Below the pieces are notes generated by a model. It did no database searches. It saw only the letters and a program-made list of their open reading frames with translations, and was not told where the DNA came from. 6,528 bases of DNA from assembly GCA_902795675.1 (NCBI GenBank), contig CADBLZ010000095.1, forward strand, positions 1 to 6,528, read 5' to 3'. Every line of letters begins with the position of its first letter. The first letter of the stretch is position 1. Position numbers and translations under genes: made by a program. This document shows, piece by piece, positions 1 to 5,569 of the stretch. This DNA comes from an uncultured Erysipelotrichaceae bacterium (GTDB taxonomy: Bacteria; Bacillota_I; Bacilli_A; RF39; UBA660).

Positions 1-2
1 TA

Positions 3-80
3 GGTGCAAGACAAATAAATCGTTTATTAAAAATAATTACTTTTGGTAAATATAAGAAAGGTGAAGAAAATGCGTCTTAG
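3..80 (+). CDS. C-terminal end of an unidentified upstream gene (partial)
   Basis: Reading from base 3, this frame is open from the window edge to a TAG at 78-80. It gives 25 residues that look like a real protein tail: a hydrophobic and basic stretch (INRLLKIITFGKYKK) followed by a short polar end. The other two forward frames stop earlier, at bases 16-18 (frame 1) and 47-49 (frame 2). If real, the gene overlaps the trmB start by 11 bases and supplies the coding sequence in which the trmB ribosome binding site lies. That would suggest translational coupling and a shared transcript, and no promoter for trmB is visible here. The fragment is too short to assign a family. Confidence 0.5.
   Translation, partial: GARQINRLLKIITFGKYKKGEENAS
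57..63 (+). promoter_or_regulatory. Shine-Dalgarno site that fixes the trmB start
   Basis: AAAGGTG lies 6 bases before the ATG at 70. This favours that ATG over the in-frame TTG at 43, which has no comparable site upstream. Confidence 0.75.
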
Positions 81-693
81 AAATGTAAAAAATGCAACTG
101 AAATACTTAATAATTCCAAAGTCTTAATAAAAGAACCTACTCAATATAAAGGACATTTTCAAGAACTATTTGGTAACAATAATCCAATCGAAATTGAAAT
201 AGGTATGGGTAAAGGAGATTTTATCCTAGGCAAAGCATTAAAAAATCCTAATATTAATTATATTGGTATAGAAAAATATGCATCTATCATAGCTCGTGCT
301 ATTCAAAAAATAGATCCATTAGATTTACCTAACTTACGTCTAATTGATACAGATGCTCTTAAACTAGGCGATGTCTTTGATCATGAAATCACTAAAATAT
401 ATCTAAACTTTAGTGACCCATGGCCTAAAACAAGACATGCTAAAAGAAGACTAACATCAGATTGGTTTTTACCAGTATATGAAAGCATTTCTATAGGAAA
501 ACCGGTTATTGAACAAAAGACTGATAACATTATCTTATTTGCTTCATCTATTGAATCATTTAGTGCAAATGATTACTTATTAGAAGAGGTATCACTTGAT
601 TATAACAGTGAAGATAATGTCGAAACAGAGTATGAAAAAAAGTTTAGAGCTCAAGGTGTAAAAATAAATCACTTAATAGCTACCAAGAAATAG
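70..693 (+). CDS. trmB: tRNA (guanine-N7)-methyltransferase TrmB
   Basis: This protein transfers a methyl group from S-adenosylmethionine to N7 of guanine 46 in the tRNA variable loop, in the cytoplasm. From the ATG it is 207 residues, close to the usual Bacillota length. It begins MRLRN, the common start of the family. The SAM-binding motif EIGMGKGDF is at residues 43-51. The family signature NFSDPWPKTRHAKRRL is at residues 113-128. The C-terminal TEYEKKF motif, which contributes to the tRNA and guanine site, is near residues 186-192. The start at 70 is chosen because AAAGGTG sits 6 bases upstream and the family's N-terminus begins there. The gene overlaps the putative preceding gene by 11 bases and is followed at once by a terminator, so it is probably the last gene of its operon. 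It looks intact. Confidence 0.96.
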   Translation: MRLRNVKNATEILNNSKVLIKEPTQYKGHFQELFGNNNPIEIEIGMGKGDFILGKALKNPNINYIGIEKYASIIARAIQKIDPLDLPNLRLIDTDALKLGDVFDHEITKIYLNFSDPWPKTRHAKRRLTSDWFLPVYESISIGKPVIEQKTDNIILFASSIESFSANDYLLEEVSLDYNSEDNVETEYEKKFRAQGVKINHLIATKK

Positions 694-714
694 AACTGTC
701 TAGTTCTATTTTTT
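688..714 (+). terminator. Intrinsic terminator after trmB
   Basis: A 7-bp stem (TAGAACT at 691-697 with AGTTCTA at 702-708) and a 4-base GTCT loop are followed by six T at 709-714. The A-rich bases before the stem can extend the pairing into the T tract. The trmB stop codon TAG is the first three bases of the stem. Confidence 0.85.
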
Positions 715-729
715 AAATACATAAAATTA

Positions 730-758
730 TTTTAATTTATCACTATAAATGATATAAT
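730..758 (+). promoter_or_regulatory. Promoter of the four-gene envelope operon
   Basis: A perfect -10 (TATAAT, 753-758) lies 17 bases after a weak -35 (TTTTAA, 730-735). Transcription would start near 765, giving a leader of only about 17 bases before the ATG. The consensus -10 and the position just after the trmB terminator support it; the -35 matches only three of six consensus bases. Confidence 0.6.
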
Positions 759-781
759 TTATATGTATCTGGAGGTATATA

Positions 782-1432
782 ATGAAGAAAAAAATAGTCG
801 TATTATTTCTTTTTATGTGCTTGTTCATAACTGGATGTACTAAAGTCCAAGATGAATCTCTAGAAAGTATTATTAATCAAGGAACTAGTAAAACAGTAAA
901 TGTATATAATAAATACCGTAAAGGTTACAAGTATAACCTAGTAAGAGGTTTATCAGTTAAAAAAACAACTGAATTAAATGAAATAATAAAGGATAATAAA
1001 TATACATATTTCTTATACGTAGATGCCGTTAGTTACTACAACAAGATAATAGAAGAATATCAAACTAACGAAGAAGCTTATGTATCAATGCCTATTAACT
1101 ATGAAGATAAGTATGGATACCTTGAAATTAACGAGCTTGTTAAAGACAACTACCTTATTGAAATTATGTACAATTATGCTAAAATAGAAGTAATAGTAAA
1201 TAAGAAGGACATTAATGTCGCTGTAAGTAATGCAATCTGCATCTTATCATCAGTAACATTCAATGATAACATTCTTAGTAAAATACTAGATAGTAGTGCA
1301 GAATTAGATACAAATGAAATAGATGTTAATATCTTTGAAGTAAAAGGTCACGATTCAGAATACTTACAAGCAGTAAGCGAGGATATCTATAAAGAATCTG
1401 AAGGTGTCCATGATAAAGATATAATCAAATAG
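782..1432 (+). CDS. Hypothetical lipoprotein
   Basis: A 216-residue secreted lipoprotein of unknown function. The N-terminus has a basic start (MKKK), a hydrophobic core and the lipobox ITGC with the lipidated cysteine at residue 19. The mature protein should therefore be anchored by lipid to the outer face of the membrane. The rest is a mixed, soluble-looking alpha/beta sequence rich in Tyr, Asn, Lys and Asp, with a YTYFLYVDAVSYY segment in the middle and an acidic C-terminal third. I see no catalytic motif or named domain. The start is clear: GGAGGT lies 5 bases upstream of the ATG and the signal peptide begins there. It is the first gene of the operon, and the next gene follows after 14 bases. 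Its companions are membrane-associated, which suggests an envelope role; this is inference. Confidence 0.85.
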   Translation: MKKKIVVLFLFMCLFITGCTKVQDESLESIINQGTSKTVNVYNKYRKGYKYNLVRGLSVKKTTELNEIIKDNKYTYFLYVDAVSYYNKIIEEYQTNEEAYVSMPINYEDKYGYLEINELVKDNYLIEIMYNYAKIEVIVNKKDINVAVSNAICILSSVTFNDNILSKILDSSAELDTNEIDVNIFEVKGHDSEYLQAVSEDIYKESEGVHDKDIIK

Positions 1433-1446
1433 AAAAGGGTGTCAAA

Positions 1447-2682
1447 ATGGGATTATTTGGAAAACTAAAAAGTATACTTTTAGAGGAAGATGATACAGAA
1501 GAAATTCCTACATTTACTCAAGAAGATATACAAAAAGAGACTAAACAAGAAGAACCTAAAGTAGAAGAAGTAAAAGAAGAAAAACCTATTGAAGTTAGTA
1601 ATAAATCATCTTTCAGTAACATGAGAAGAGAACTAACTAATGATAGCTATGAAGATGATGGAATCCTAGAAGATGTTCCAGGTGGCTTAAAAGGTTTATT
1701 CCAACCAAAGGATGAAGAACCAAAACAAGAAGAACCTAGTCCAGTAGAAAGACCATCTCACGTAGAAGAAGCAGAAGAAAACGAAGCTAAATCTTTATTC
1801 CCATCTTTTGATCCTGCTGAATTTGAAGAAATTAATAGCCGTTTAACTAGAAATGAAGAACGTCAAGAAGATCGTCGTCGTTCATTCATGGATGAATATA
1901 CAAATCAACGTCGTTCTGAAGAACGTGAAGAAGAAAGACCTTCTGTTCGTGAAGTTAGTGATGATGAATATCCAAAAAAGAGACCATTCATCTCATCACC
2001 AACAATTTCACCAGTATATGGTATCCTAGGTAAGAACTATACAGTTGATGAAATCGTTGATAAAACTGACGGACTTAAAAGAGAAGTAGTTAAACCAGTT
2101 GTTCATAAAGAAATAGCTACTCCAGTAGTTGAAGAACCAGCTAAACCACAACCAGTTACAGTTGAAACTGTTCGTGCTAAAGCATTTGGTAATCTAGAAA
2201 AACTAGAAGAGGAAGCTCTTGAAGAAACAAAAAAAGTTGAAATAACTAATAATACTACAGTTGGTGACATTTACACTGACCAAGTAATAATTAATCATTC
2301 TAGTCCAGAAGTTAAGAATGAAATTGAAACTGAAGATGAATCTCCAAACGTTCCTGAAGCAGAGGTTGAAGTATTACCTCAAAATGACGTAGAAGATATT
2401 CTTGCAGAAGAAGAAAAAGAAAAAGAAGAAATTAAAGAATCATCTAAATCTAGAACTAAGAAATATAATCCTGAAAATGAAGATGACGAAAAGGAAGACA
2501 AAGACCTAGAAAGAACAAGTACTCTTCAAATTTTGGATGATATTGAAAAAGAATTAAATCAAATCAAACCAATCAGTAAAAAATACGAAGAAGAAAATAA
2601 AAAAGAAGATTCATCAGATGACGAACTATTTAACTTAATAGATTCAATGTATGATGAAGATGGAGAAGATAACGATGATTAG
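1447..2682 (+). CDS. Long acidic, mostly disordered protein with short conserved-looking islands
   Basis: A 411-residue protein dominated by Glu, Lys, Asp and Pro, with no signal peptide and no membrane segment, so cytoplasmic. It should be largely disordered. Several islands stand out by hydrophobic or aromatic content: a possibly amphipathic N-terminus (MGLFGKLKSILLEED, 1-15); DGILEDVPGGLKGLFQ (71-86); a Pro/Ser/aromatic island RPFISSPTISPVYGILGKNY (179-198); VRAKAFGNLEKLEEE (242-256); TVGDIYTDQ (271-279); a predicted helix TLQILDDIEKELNQIKP (359-375); and the end motif DELFNLIDSMYDED (392-405). This layout suits a scaffold that binds partners through short motifs, perhaps tethered to the membrane by its first helix; that is inference. 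AAAAGGGTG lies just upstream of the ATG. The gene overlaps the next one by 8 bases. I recall similar hypothetical proteins in uncultured low-GC Firmicutes but cannot name a family. Confidence 0.88.
   Translation: MGLFGKLKSILLEEDDTEEIPTFTQEDIQKETKQEEPKVEEVKEEKPIEVSNKSSFSNMRRELTNDSYEDDGILEDVPGGLKGLFQPKDEEPKQEEPSPVERPSHVEEAEENEAKSLFPSFDPAEFEEINSRLTRNEERQEDRRRSFMDEYTNQRRSEEREEERPSVREVSDDEYPKKRPFISSPTISPVYGILGKNYTVDEIVDKTDGLKREVVKPVVHKEIATPVVEEPAKPQPVTVETVRAKAFGNLEKLEEEALEETKKVEITNNTTVGDIYTDQVIINHSSPEVKNEIETEDESPNVPEAEVEVLPQNDVEDILAEEEKEKEEIKESSKSRTKKYNPENEDDEKEDKDLERTSTLQILDDIEKELNQIKPISKKYEEENKKEDSSDDELFNLIDSMYDEDGEDNDD
2662..2665 (+). promoter_or_regulatory. Shine-Dalgarno core for the DUF948-like gene
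   Basis: GGAG sits 9 bases before the ATG at 2675 and inside the preceding coding region. It supports this ATG over the in-frame ATGs at 2651, 2654 and 2660. Confidence 0.6.
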
Positions 2683-3004
2683 TGTATTAAGTGATATCCT
2701 ACCAATTATTATTTATGTATTGTTAATAATTATTCTAATAGTTGGTATTATTCTAGGTATTAAAGGAATTAAAACAATTGATAAATTAAATGACACATTA
2801 GATGATCTAAATGATAAATTAGATTCAGTTAATGGAATCTTCCAAATATTTGATTTCGTTCAAGATAAAGCATCAAGTCTATTTGACCATGTTGCTGAAC
2901 TTGGAACAGGAATCTTAAAAAGAATATTTGACAAGAAAATAAAAAAACACGATGATTACGATGATGATAATCTAGATGATTTATTTGATGAGGAGGATGA
3001 ATAA
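2675..3004 (+). CDS. DUF948-like single-pass membrane protein with coiled coil
   Basis: A 109-residue protein with one N-terminal membrane segment (about residues 9-29, nearly all Ile, Leu, Val and Gly). A clean heptad series follows, with hydrophobic residues at 35, 38, 42, 45, 49, 52 and 56, so a coiled coil should start directly at the membrane. An amphipathic stretch (FDFVQDKASSLFDHVAEL) and a basic patch (KRIFDKKIKKH) come next, and the tail is very acidic (DDYDDDNLDDLFDEEDE). The architecture resembles DUF948 proteins such as Bacillus subtilis YtxG, whose gene lies next to ytxH there as here. It is shorter than many members, so I call it DUF948-like. ATG 2675 is preferred over upstream in-frame ATGs because GGAG is correctly spaced and the membrane segment then lies at the N-terminus. 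The gene overlaps the preceding one by 8 bases, suggesting translational coupling. Function unknown; envelope or stress roles are plausible. Confidence 0.8.
   Translation: MISVLSDILPIIIYVLLIIILIVGIILGIKGIKTIDKLNDTLDDLNDKLDSVNGIFQIFDFVQDKASSLFDHVAELGTGILKRIFDKKIKKHDDYDDDNLDDLFDEEDE
2991..2996 (+). promoter_or_regulatory. Shine-Dalgarno site that fixes the YtxH start
   Basis: A full AGGAGG lies 9 bases before the ATG at 3006, inside the last codons of the previous gene. This rules out the earlier in-frame ATG at 2976. Confidence 0.8.
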
Positions 3005-3005
3005 T

Positions 3006-3419
3006 ATGAGTAAAGATAACGGCTTAGGAAAATTTATTGCTGGTGTAGCGATAGGTGCTGCAGCTGGTATATTACTAGCTCCTAAATCTGGTGAAGAAAC
3101 CAGAAAAGATTTAAAGAAAAAATTTGATGAACTTGTTAATAACATCAAAGGAATCGAACCATCTGATGTTAAAGAATACTTTGAAAAACAAGTAGAAAAC
3201 ATCAAAAAAGAAATCAAAGAATTTGATAAAGAAAAAGCTGTTAAAGCAGCTAAAGAAAAAGCTAATAAGATTAAAAAAGATCTAGATAAATTACTAAAAG
3301 AAGCAAAAGAAAAAGCTACTCCAGTAATTCAAGGATCAGTTTCAAAACTAAGAACTAATACAATTAAAGTATTAAAGAATACAGTTGAAAAACTAGAAGA
3401 AGCAGAAAATAGTAAATAG
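3006..3419 (+). CDS. YtxH-family membrane protein
   Basis: A 137-residue protein of the YtxH family. The hallmark is the N-terminal membrane segment with a glycine zipper (G13, G17, G21 in GVAIGAAAG) followed by LLAPKSGEETRKDL (residues 23-36). The rest is a long Lys-rich helical region with many KEK and KKD units. It ends in a second amphipathic helix, KLRTNTIKVLKNTVEKLEEA. By my count it has 32 Lys plus Arg against 24 Asp plus Glu, so it is basic, unlike the two acidic proteins encoded before it. YtxH proteins are widespread in Bacillota and are linked to general stress in Bacillus, but their molecular role is not established. The gene begins 1 base after the previous stop, with AGGAGG 9 bases upstream. 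It is the last gene of the operon and runs directly into a terminator. Confidence 0.92.
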   Translation: MSKDNGLGKFIAGVAIGAAAGILLAPKSGEETRKDLKKKFDELVNNIKGIEPSDVKEYFEKQVENIKKEIKEFDKEKAVKAAKEKANKIKKDLDKLLKEAKEKATPVIQGSVSKLRTNTIKVLKNTVEKLEEAENSK

Positions 3420-3444
3420 TAAGTAAATATACTTACTATTTTTT
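3414..3444 (+). terminator. Intrinsic terminator of the envelope operon
   Basis: A 10-bp stem (ATAGTAAGTA at 3416-3425 with TACTTACTAT at 3430-3439) and a 4-base loop are followed by a T run to 3444. Two further A-T pairs can extend the base. The stop codon of the YtxH gene (TAG, 3417-3419) lies inside the 5' arm. Confidence 0.9.
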
Positions 3445-3452
3445 CTTTGTTA

Positions 3453-3481
3453 TTGATAATTACATTATAAAATGATAAAAT
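3453..3481 (+). promoter_or_regulatory. Strong promoter of the surface protein gene
   Basis: The -35 TTGATA (3453-3458) and the -10 TAAAAT (3476-3481) are 17 bases apart, each one mismatch from consensus. TG at 3473-3474 makes an extended -10. Transcription should start near 3488. This separates the gene from the preceding operon and excludes the TTG at 3484 as a start. Confidence 0.8.
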
Positions 3482-3507
3482 GATTGTATAGTAAGGATAG
3501 GGTTATT

Positions 3508-5457
3508 ATGAAGAAAATTATTAAACTTTTATCATTTTTCTTTGTAGCCTTTTTAACGTTAACGGTAGTAAATGCCGCTCAAATAAAGAGTGTTACAATA
3601 TCAAATGGCGATATTGCCATCATTCAATCACAAGGATCAGTAGCTGGTTATTATGTTGGACCAACTCCAAATTTCTCAGCTAACACAACTAAGTTCTATG
3701 CTACAACAGCAAATACTTATTATGTCAGTGTTAAAAATGGTCTTAACTATTTCTGGGTACAAAGTAATGATACTACAAGTGGTGGACTTGGAGCACAAAT
3801 GTATGGAAGTGCTATCAATGTAAGTACATCTTGTAGTAATGAATCAAAATTATATCAAACTGGAAACTTTGACGTTCAAAGATGTTTTGTAATTGAAAAT
3901 GGTCAAGCAAAACCAGATGAAGCTGCTAACATTGCTTCATGTGCTAATGGATACAAAGTTGCTTATGCAGTTAAAAACAATGGATGTAATAACAAAGGTA
4001 TGACAATCAATGGTCAAAACTTAGTTAGACGTTATTGCCCAGTTACATATGCTGTAACATGTACTCCTGACGGATCAGGCGGTGGCTCTGGCGGCGGAGG
4101 CGGCGGAGGAGGATCATATACTCCAGCTGCATCAGTATCATCATTATCAGTTAGTTCTGGTTCTTTAAATCCAGGATTCAGTGCTGGTAATAAAAACTAT
4201 ACTGTTAACGTACCTGCTGACGTAACTGCTATTACAATTAATGCTACTGCATCAGGTGGAGGATTCGTTGATGGTTATGGACCTCGTACAGAACAATTAG
4301 GATATGGCTCAAATAAATTCTATGTTACAGTTGCTAATGCAGCTGGTCAAACAACTACATATACAATCGATGTAATTCGTGCTGATAATAGAAATGGTGA
4401 TAACTCACTTAAATCATTATCAATCGATAAAGGAACTATAAGTCCTGCATTTACATCTGATAATACAAGTTATACTGCTCAAGTTGCTGCTGGTGTAACT
4501 AGCTTAAAAGTTGAAGCAGAAGTTAATAACCCACTAAGTACTTTTGTTGATGGTTTCGGTCCTCGTACTGTAACTATTGATCAAGAACAACAACAAATTG
4601 AAGTTCGTGTAATAAGTCAAAATGGCCAAACTAGAAGTTATTTCATTAATGTAAGTAAGTCACCATATAGTGAAGCTTGTGCTCAAAATGAAAACAAATT
4701 TGGTTTACTTAAAAAGATTAACATCATATCTGGAAGTAAAGATGATGACATCGAACAACCAGTTATTGAAGAAGGTCAATTAAATTATGAAGTTCAAATC
4801 CCATACAATGTTAAGAGTGTAGAAATTGAAGCTCTAGCAGATACTGATGGTGATACAGTAACTATCGATCATAAGACTTTAGTTGAACTTGAAGTTAATA
4901 AAGCTGAAACAGTTAAAATTGATGTTACTAGTTTAGAATGTGGTGTAACTCATACATATACATTAAAAGTAACAAGACAATCTGAAAAAGTTGAATCATC
5001 AGATGCTGATGTTGAAGACATCAAAGTTAAAGGTTATAAGATTTTTGGTAGAGATGATAATAAAGAAGGCTTTACATCATCTACAATGAACTACGTAGTA
5101 AAAATCAAACCTACAAATAGTACTGCTGAAGATTTAATTGAAGTAATTACTAAAAATGAAAAAGCTGTCGTTGAAATTGAAGATAAATCTAAAGATAAAA
5201 AATTAAAGAGTGATCGTACAGTTACAATCATTGTTAAATCTGAAGATGGTAAAAATCAAAGACAATACTCAATTAAATTCCAAGTTAAAAAAGGTGCTAA
5301 TATCTTTGTAGTAATCTTAATCGTAATTATTATAATTATTATCTTAATATTATTAGTAATGCGTTTGTTAGGTTATAAGATTGTAATCAATAGTGAAGTT
5401 ATTGGTGCTTGGTTCAGAGGACTTGGCGGTAAAGTAAAAGATAAATTCGATAAATAA
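3508..5457 (+). CDS. Membrane-anchored surface protein with cadherin-like beta-sandwich repeats
   Basis: A 649-residue exported protein. A signal peptide (basic MKKIIK, hydrophobic core) should be cut after VNA at residue 23. Residues 25-108 look beta-rich, with many Tyr, Thr and Ser. A Cys-rich segment has cysteines at 109, 126, 145, 160, 177 and 185. A linker of mostly glycine spans 189-203. Four repeats of cadherin-like beta-sandwich type follow, roughly 209-293, 299-385, 398-492 and 499-594; each ends in a strand such as TYTIDVIR, SYFINVSK, TYTLKVTR or QYSIKFQV. Repeats 1 and 2 share FVDG(Y/F)GPRT at 253-261 and 346-354. Repeat 3 is bracketed by C391 and C478. A membrane helix (598-618) is followed by a cytoplasmic tail of 31 residues with basic ends and no LPXTG motif. 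Such domains usually act in surface binding or adhesion, but the ligand is unknown. ATG 3508 is supported by AAGGATAGGG upstream and by the signal peptide. It is monocistronic and has no terminator of its own. Confidence 0.9.
   Translation: MKKIIKLLSFFFVAFLTLTVVNAAQIKSVTISNGDIAIIQSQGSVAGYYVGPTPNFSANTTKFYATTANTYYVSVKNGLNYFWVQSNDTTSGGLGAQMYGSAINVSTSCSNESKLYQTGNFDVQRCFVIENGQAKPDEAANIASCANGYKVAYAVKNNGCNNKGMTINGQNLVRRYCPVTYAVTCTPDGSGGGSGGGGGGGGSYTPAASVSSLSVSSGSLNPGFSAGNKNYTVNVPADVTAITINATASGGGFVDGYGPRTEQLGYGSNKFYVTVANAAGQTTTYTIDVIRADNRNGDNSLKSLSIDKGTISPAFTSDNTSYTAQVAAGVTSLKVEAEVNNPLSTFVDGFGPRTVTIDQEQQQIEVRVISQNGQTRSYFINVSKSPYSEACAQNENKFGLLKKINIISGSKDDDIEQPVIEEGQLNYEVQIPYNVKSVEIEALADTDGDTVTIDHKTLVELEVNKAETVKIDVTSLECGVTHTYTLKVTRQSEKVESSDADVEDIKVKGYKIFGRDDNKEGFTSSTMNYVVKIKPTNSTAEDLIEVITKNEKAVVEIEDKSKDKKLKSDRTVTIIVKSEDGKNQRQYSIKFQVKKGANIFVVILIVIIIIIILILLVMRLLGYKIVINSEVIGAWFRGLGGKVKDKFDK
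4078..4113 (+). repeat. Glycine-codon tract encoding the polyglycine linker
   Basis: Twelve codons, eleven Gly and one Ser, written mainly as GGC and GGA. The last eight are consecutive Gly codons (4090-4113). The tract is a local GC-rich island in an AT-rich gene. It separates the Cys-rich segment from the beta-sandwich repeats. Because the unit is a codon, slippage would change linker length without breaking the frame. Confidence 0.8.
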
Positions 5458-5462
5458 AAGAA

Positions 5463-5490
5463 TTGCTAAATAACAAAACTATGTTATAAT
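5463..5490 (+). promoter_or_regulatory. Promoter of the tyrS leader
   Basis: TTGCTA (5463-5468) and a perfect TATAAT (5485-5490) are 16 bases apart, with an extended -10 TG at 5482-5483. Transcription should start near 5497. The -35 begins 5 bases after the stop of the surface protein gene. Confidence 0.8.
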
Positions 5491-5569
5491 ATTAAACAAT
5501 TAGTGATGAAGGAATTTACGACTCTGGAGCTAAAACGTCTATCGCGTTAAGATAAAAGTGTATGATTAA

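Noticed and set aside
43..69. Upstream TTG start for trmB
   Set aside because: No ribosome binding site precedes it, the ATG at 70 has one, and the family's proteins begin MRLRN.
1857..1953. Cluster of CGT arginine codons in the acidic protein gene as a sign of foreign DNA
   Set aside because: The surrounding composition is the same and CGT is also used in the trmB, surface protein and tyrS genes.
2651..2674. Earlier ATG starts for the DUF948-like gene
   Set aside because: They would lengthen the overlap with the acidic protein gene, add a charged stretch before the membrane helix, and lack the well-spaced GGAG.
2976..3005. Earlier ATG start for the YtxH gene
   Set aside because: The AGGAGG at 2991-2996 lies downstream of it and points to ATG 3006, and the extra residues are only the shadow of the previous gene's acidic tail.
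2981..3217. Open frame of 78 codons on the - strand
   Set aside because: It lies opposite the well-supported YtxH gene, and its low-complexity Ser/Phe/Leu product mirrors the Lys- and Glu-rich codons of the other strand.
3409..3428. AGTAAAT-like short repeats at the end of the YtxH gene
   Set aside because: They are explained by the self-complementary terminator stem and the AT-rich last codons.
3484..3507. TTG start before the surface protein signal peptide
   Set aside because: It falls upstream of the predicted transcription start near 3488 and would put charged residues ahead of a normal signal peptide.
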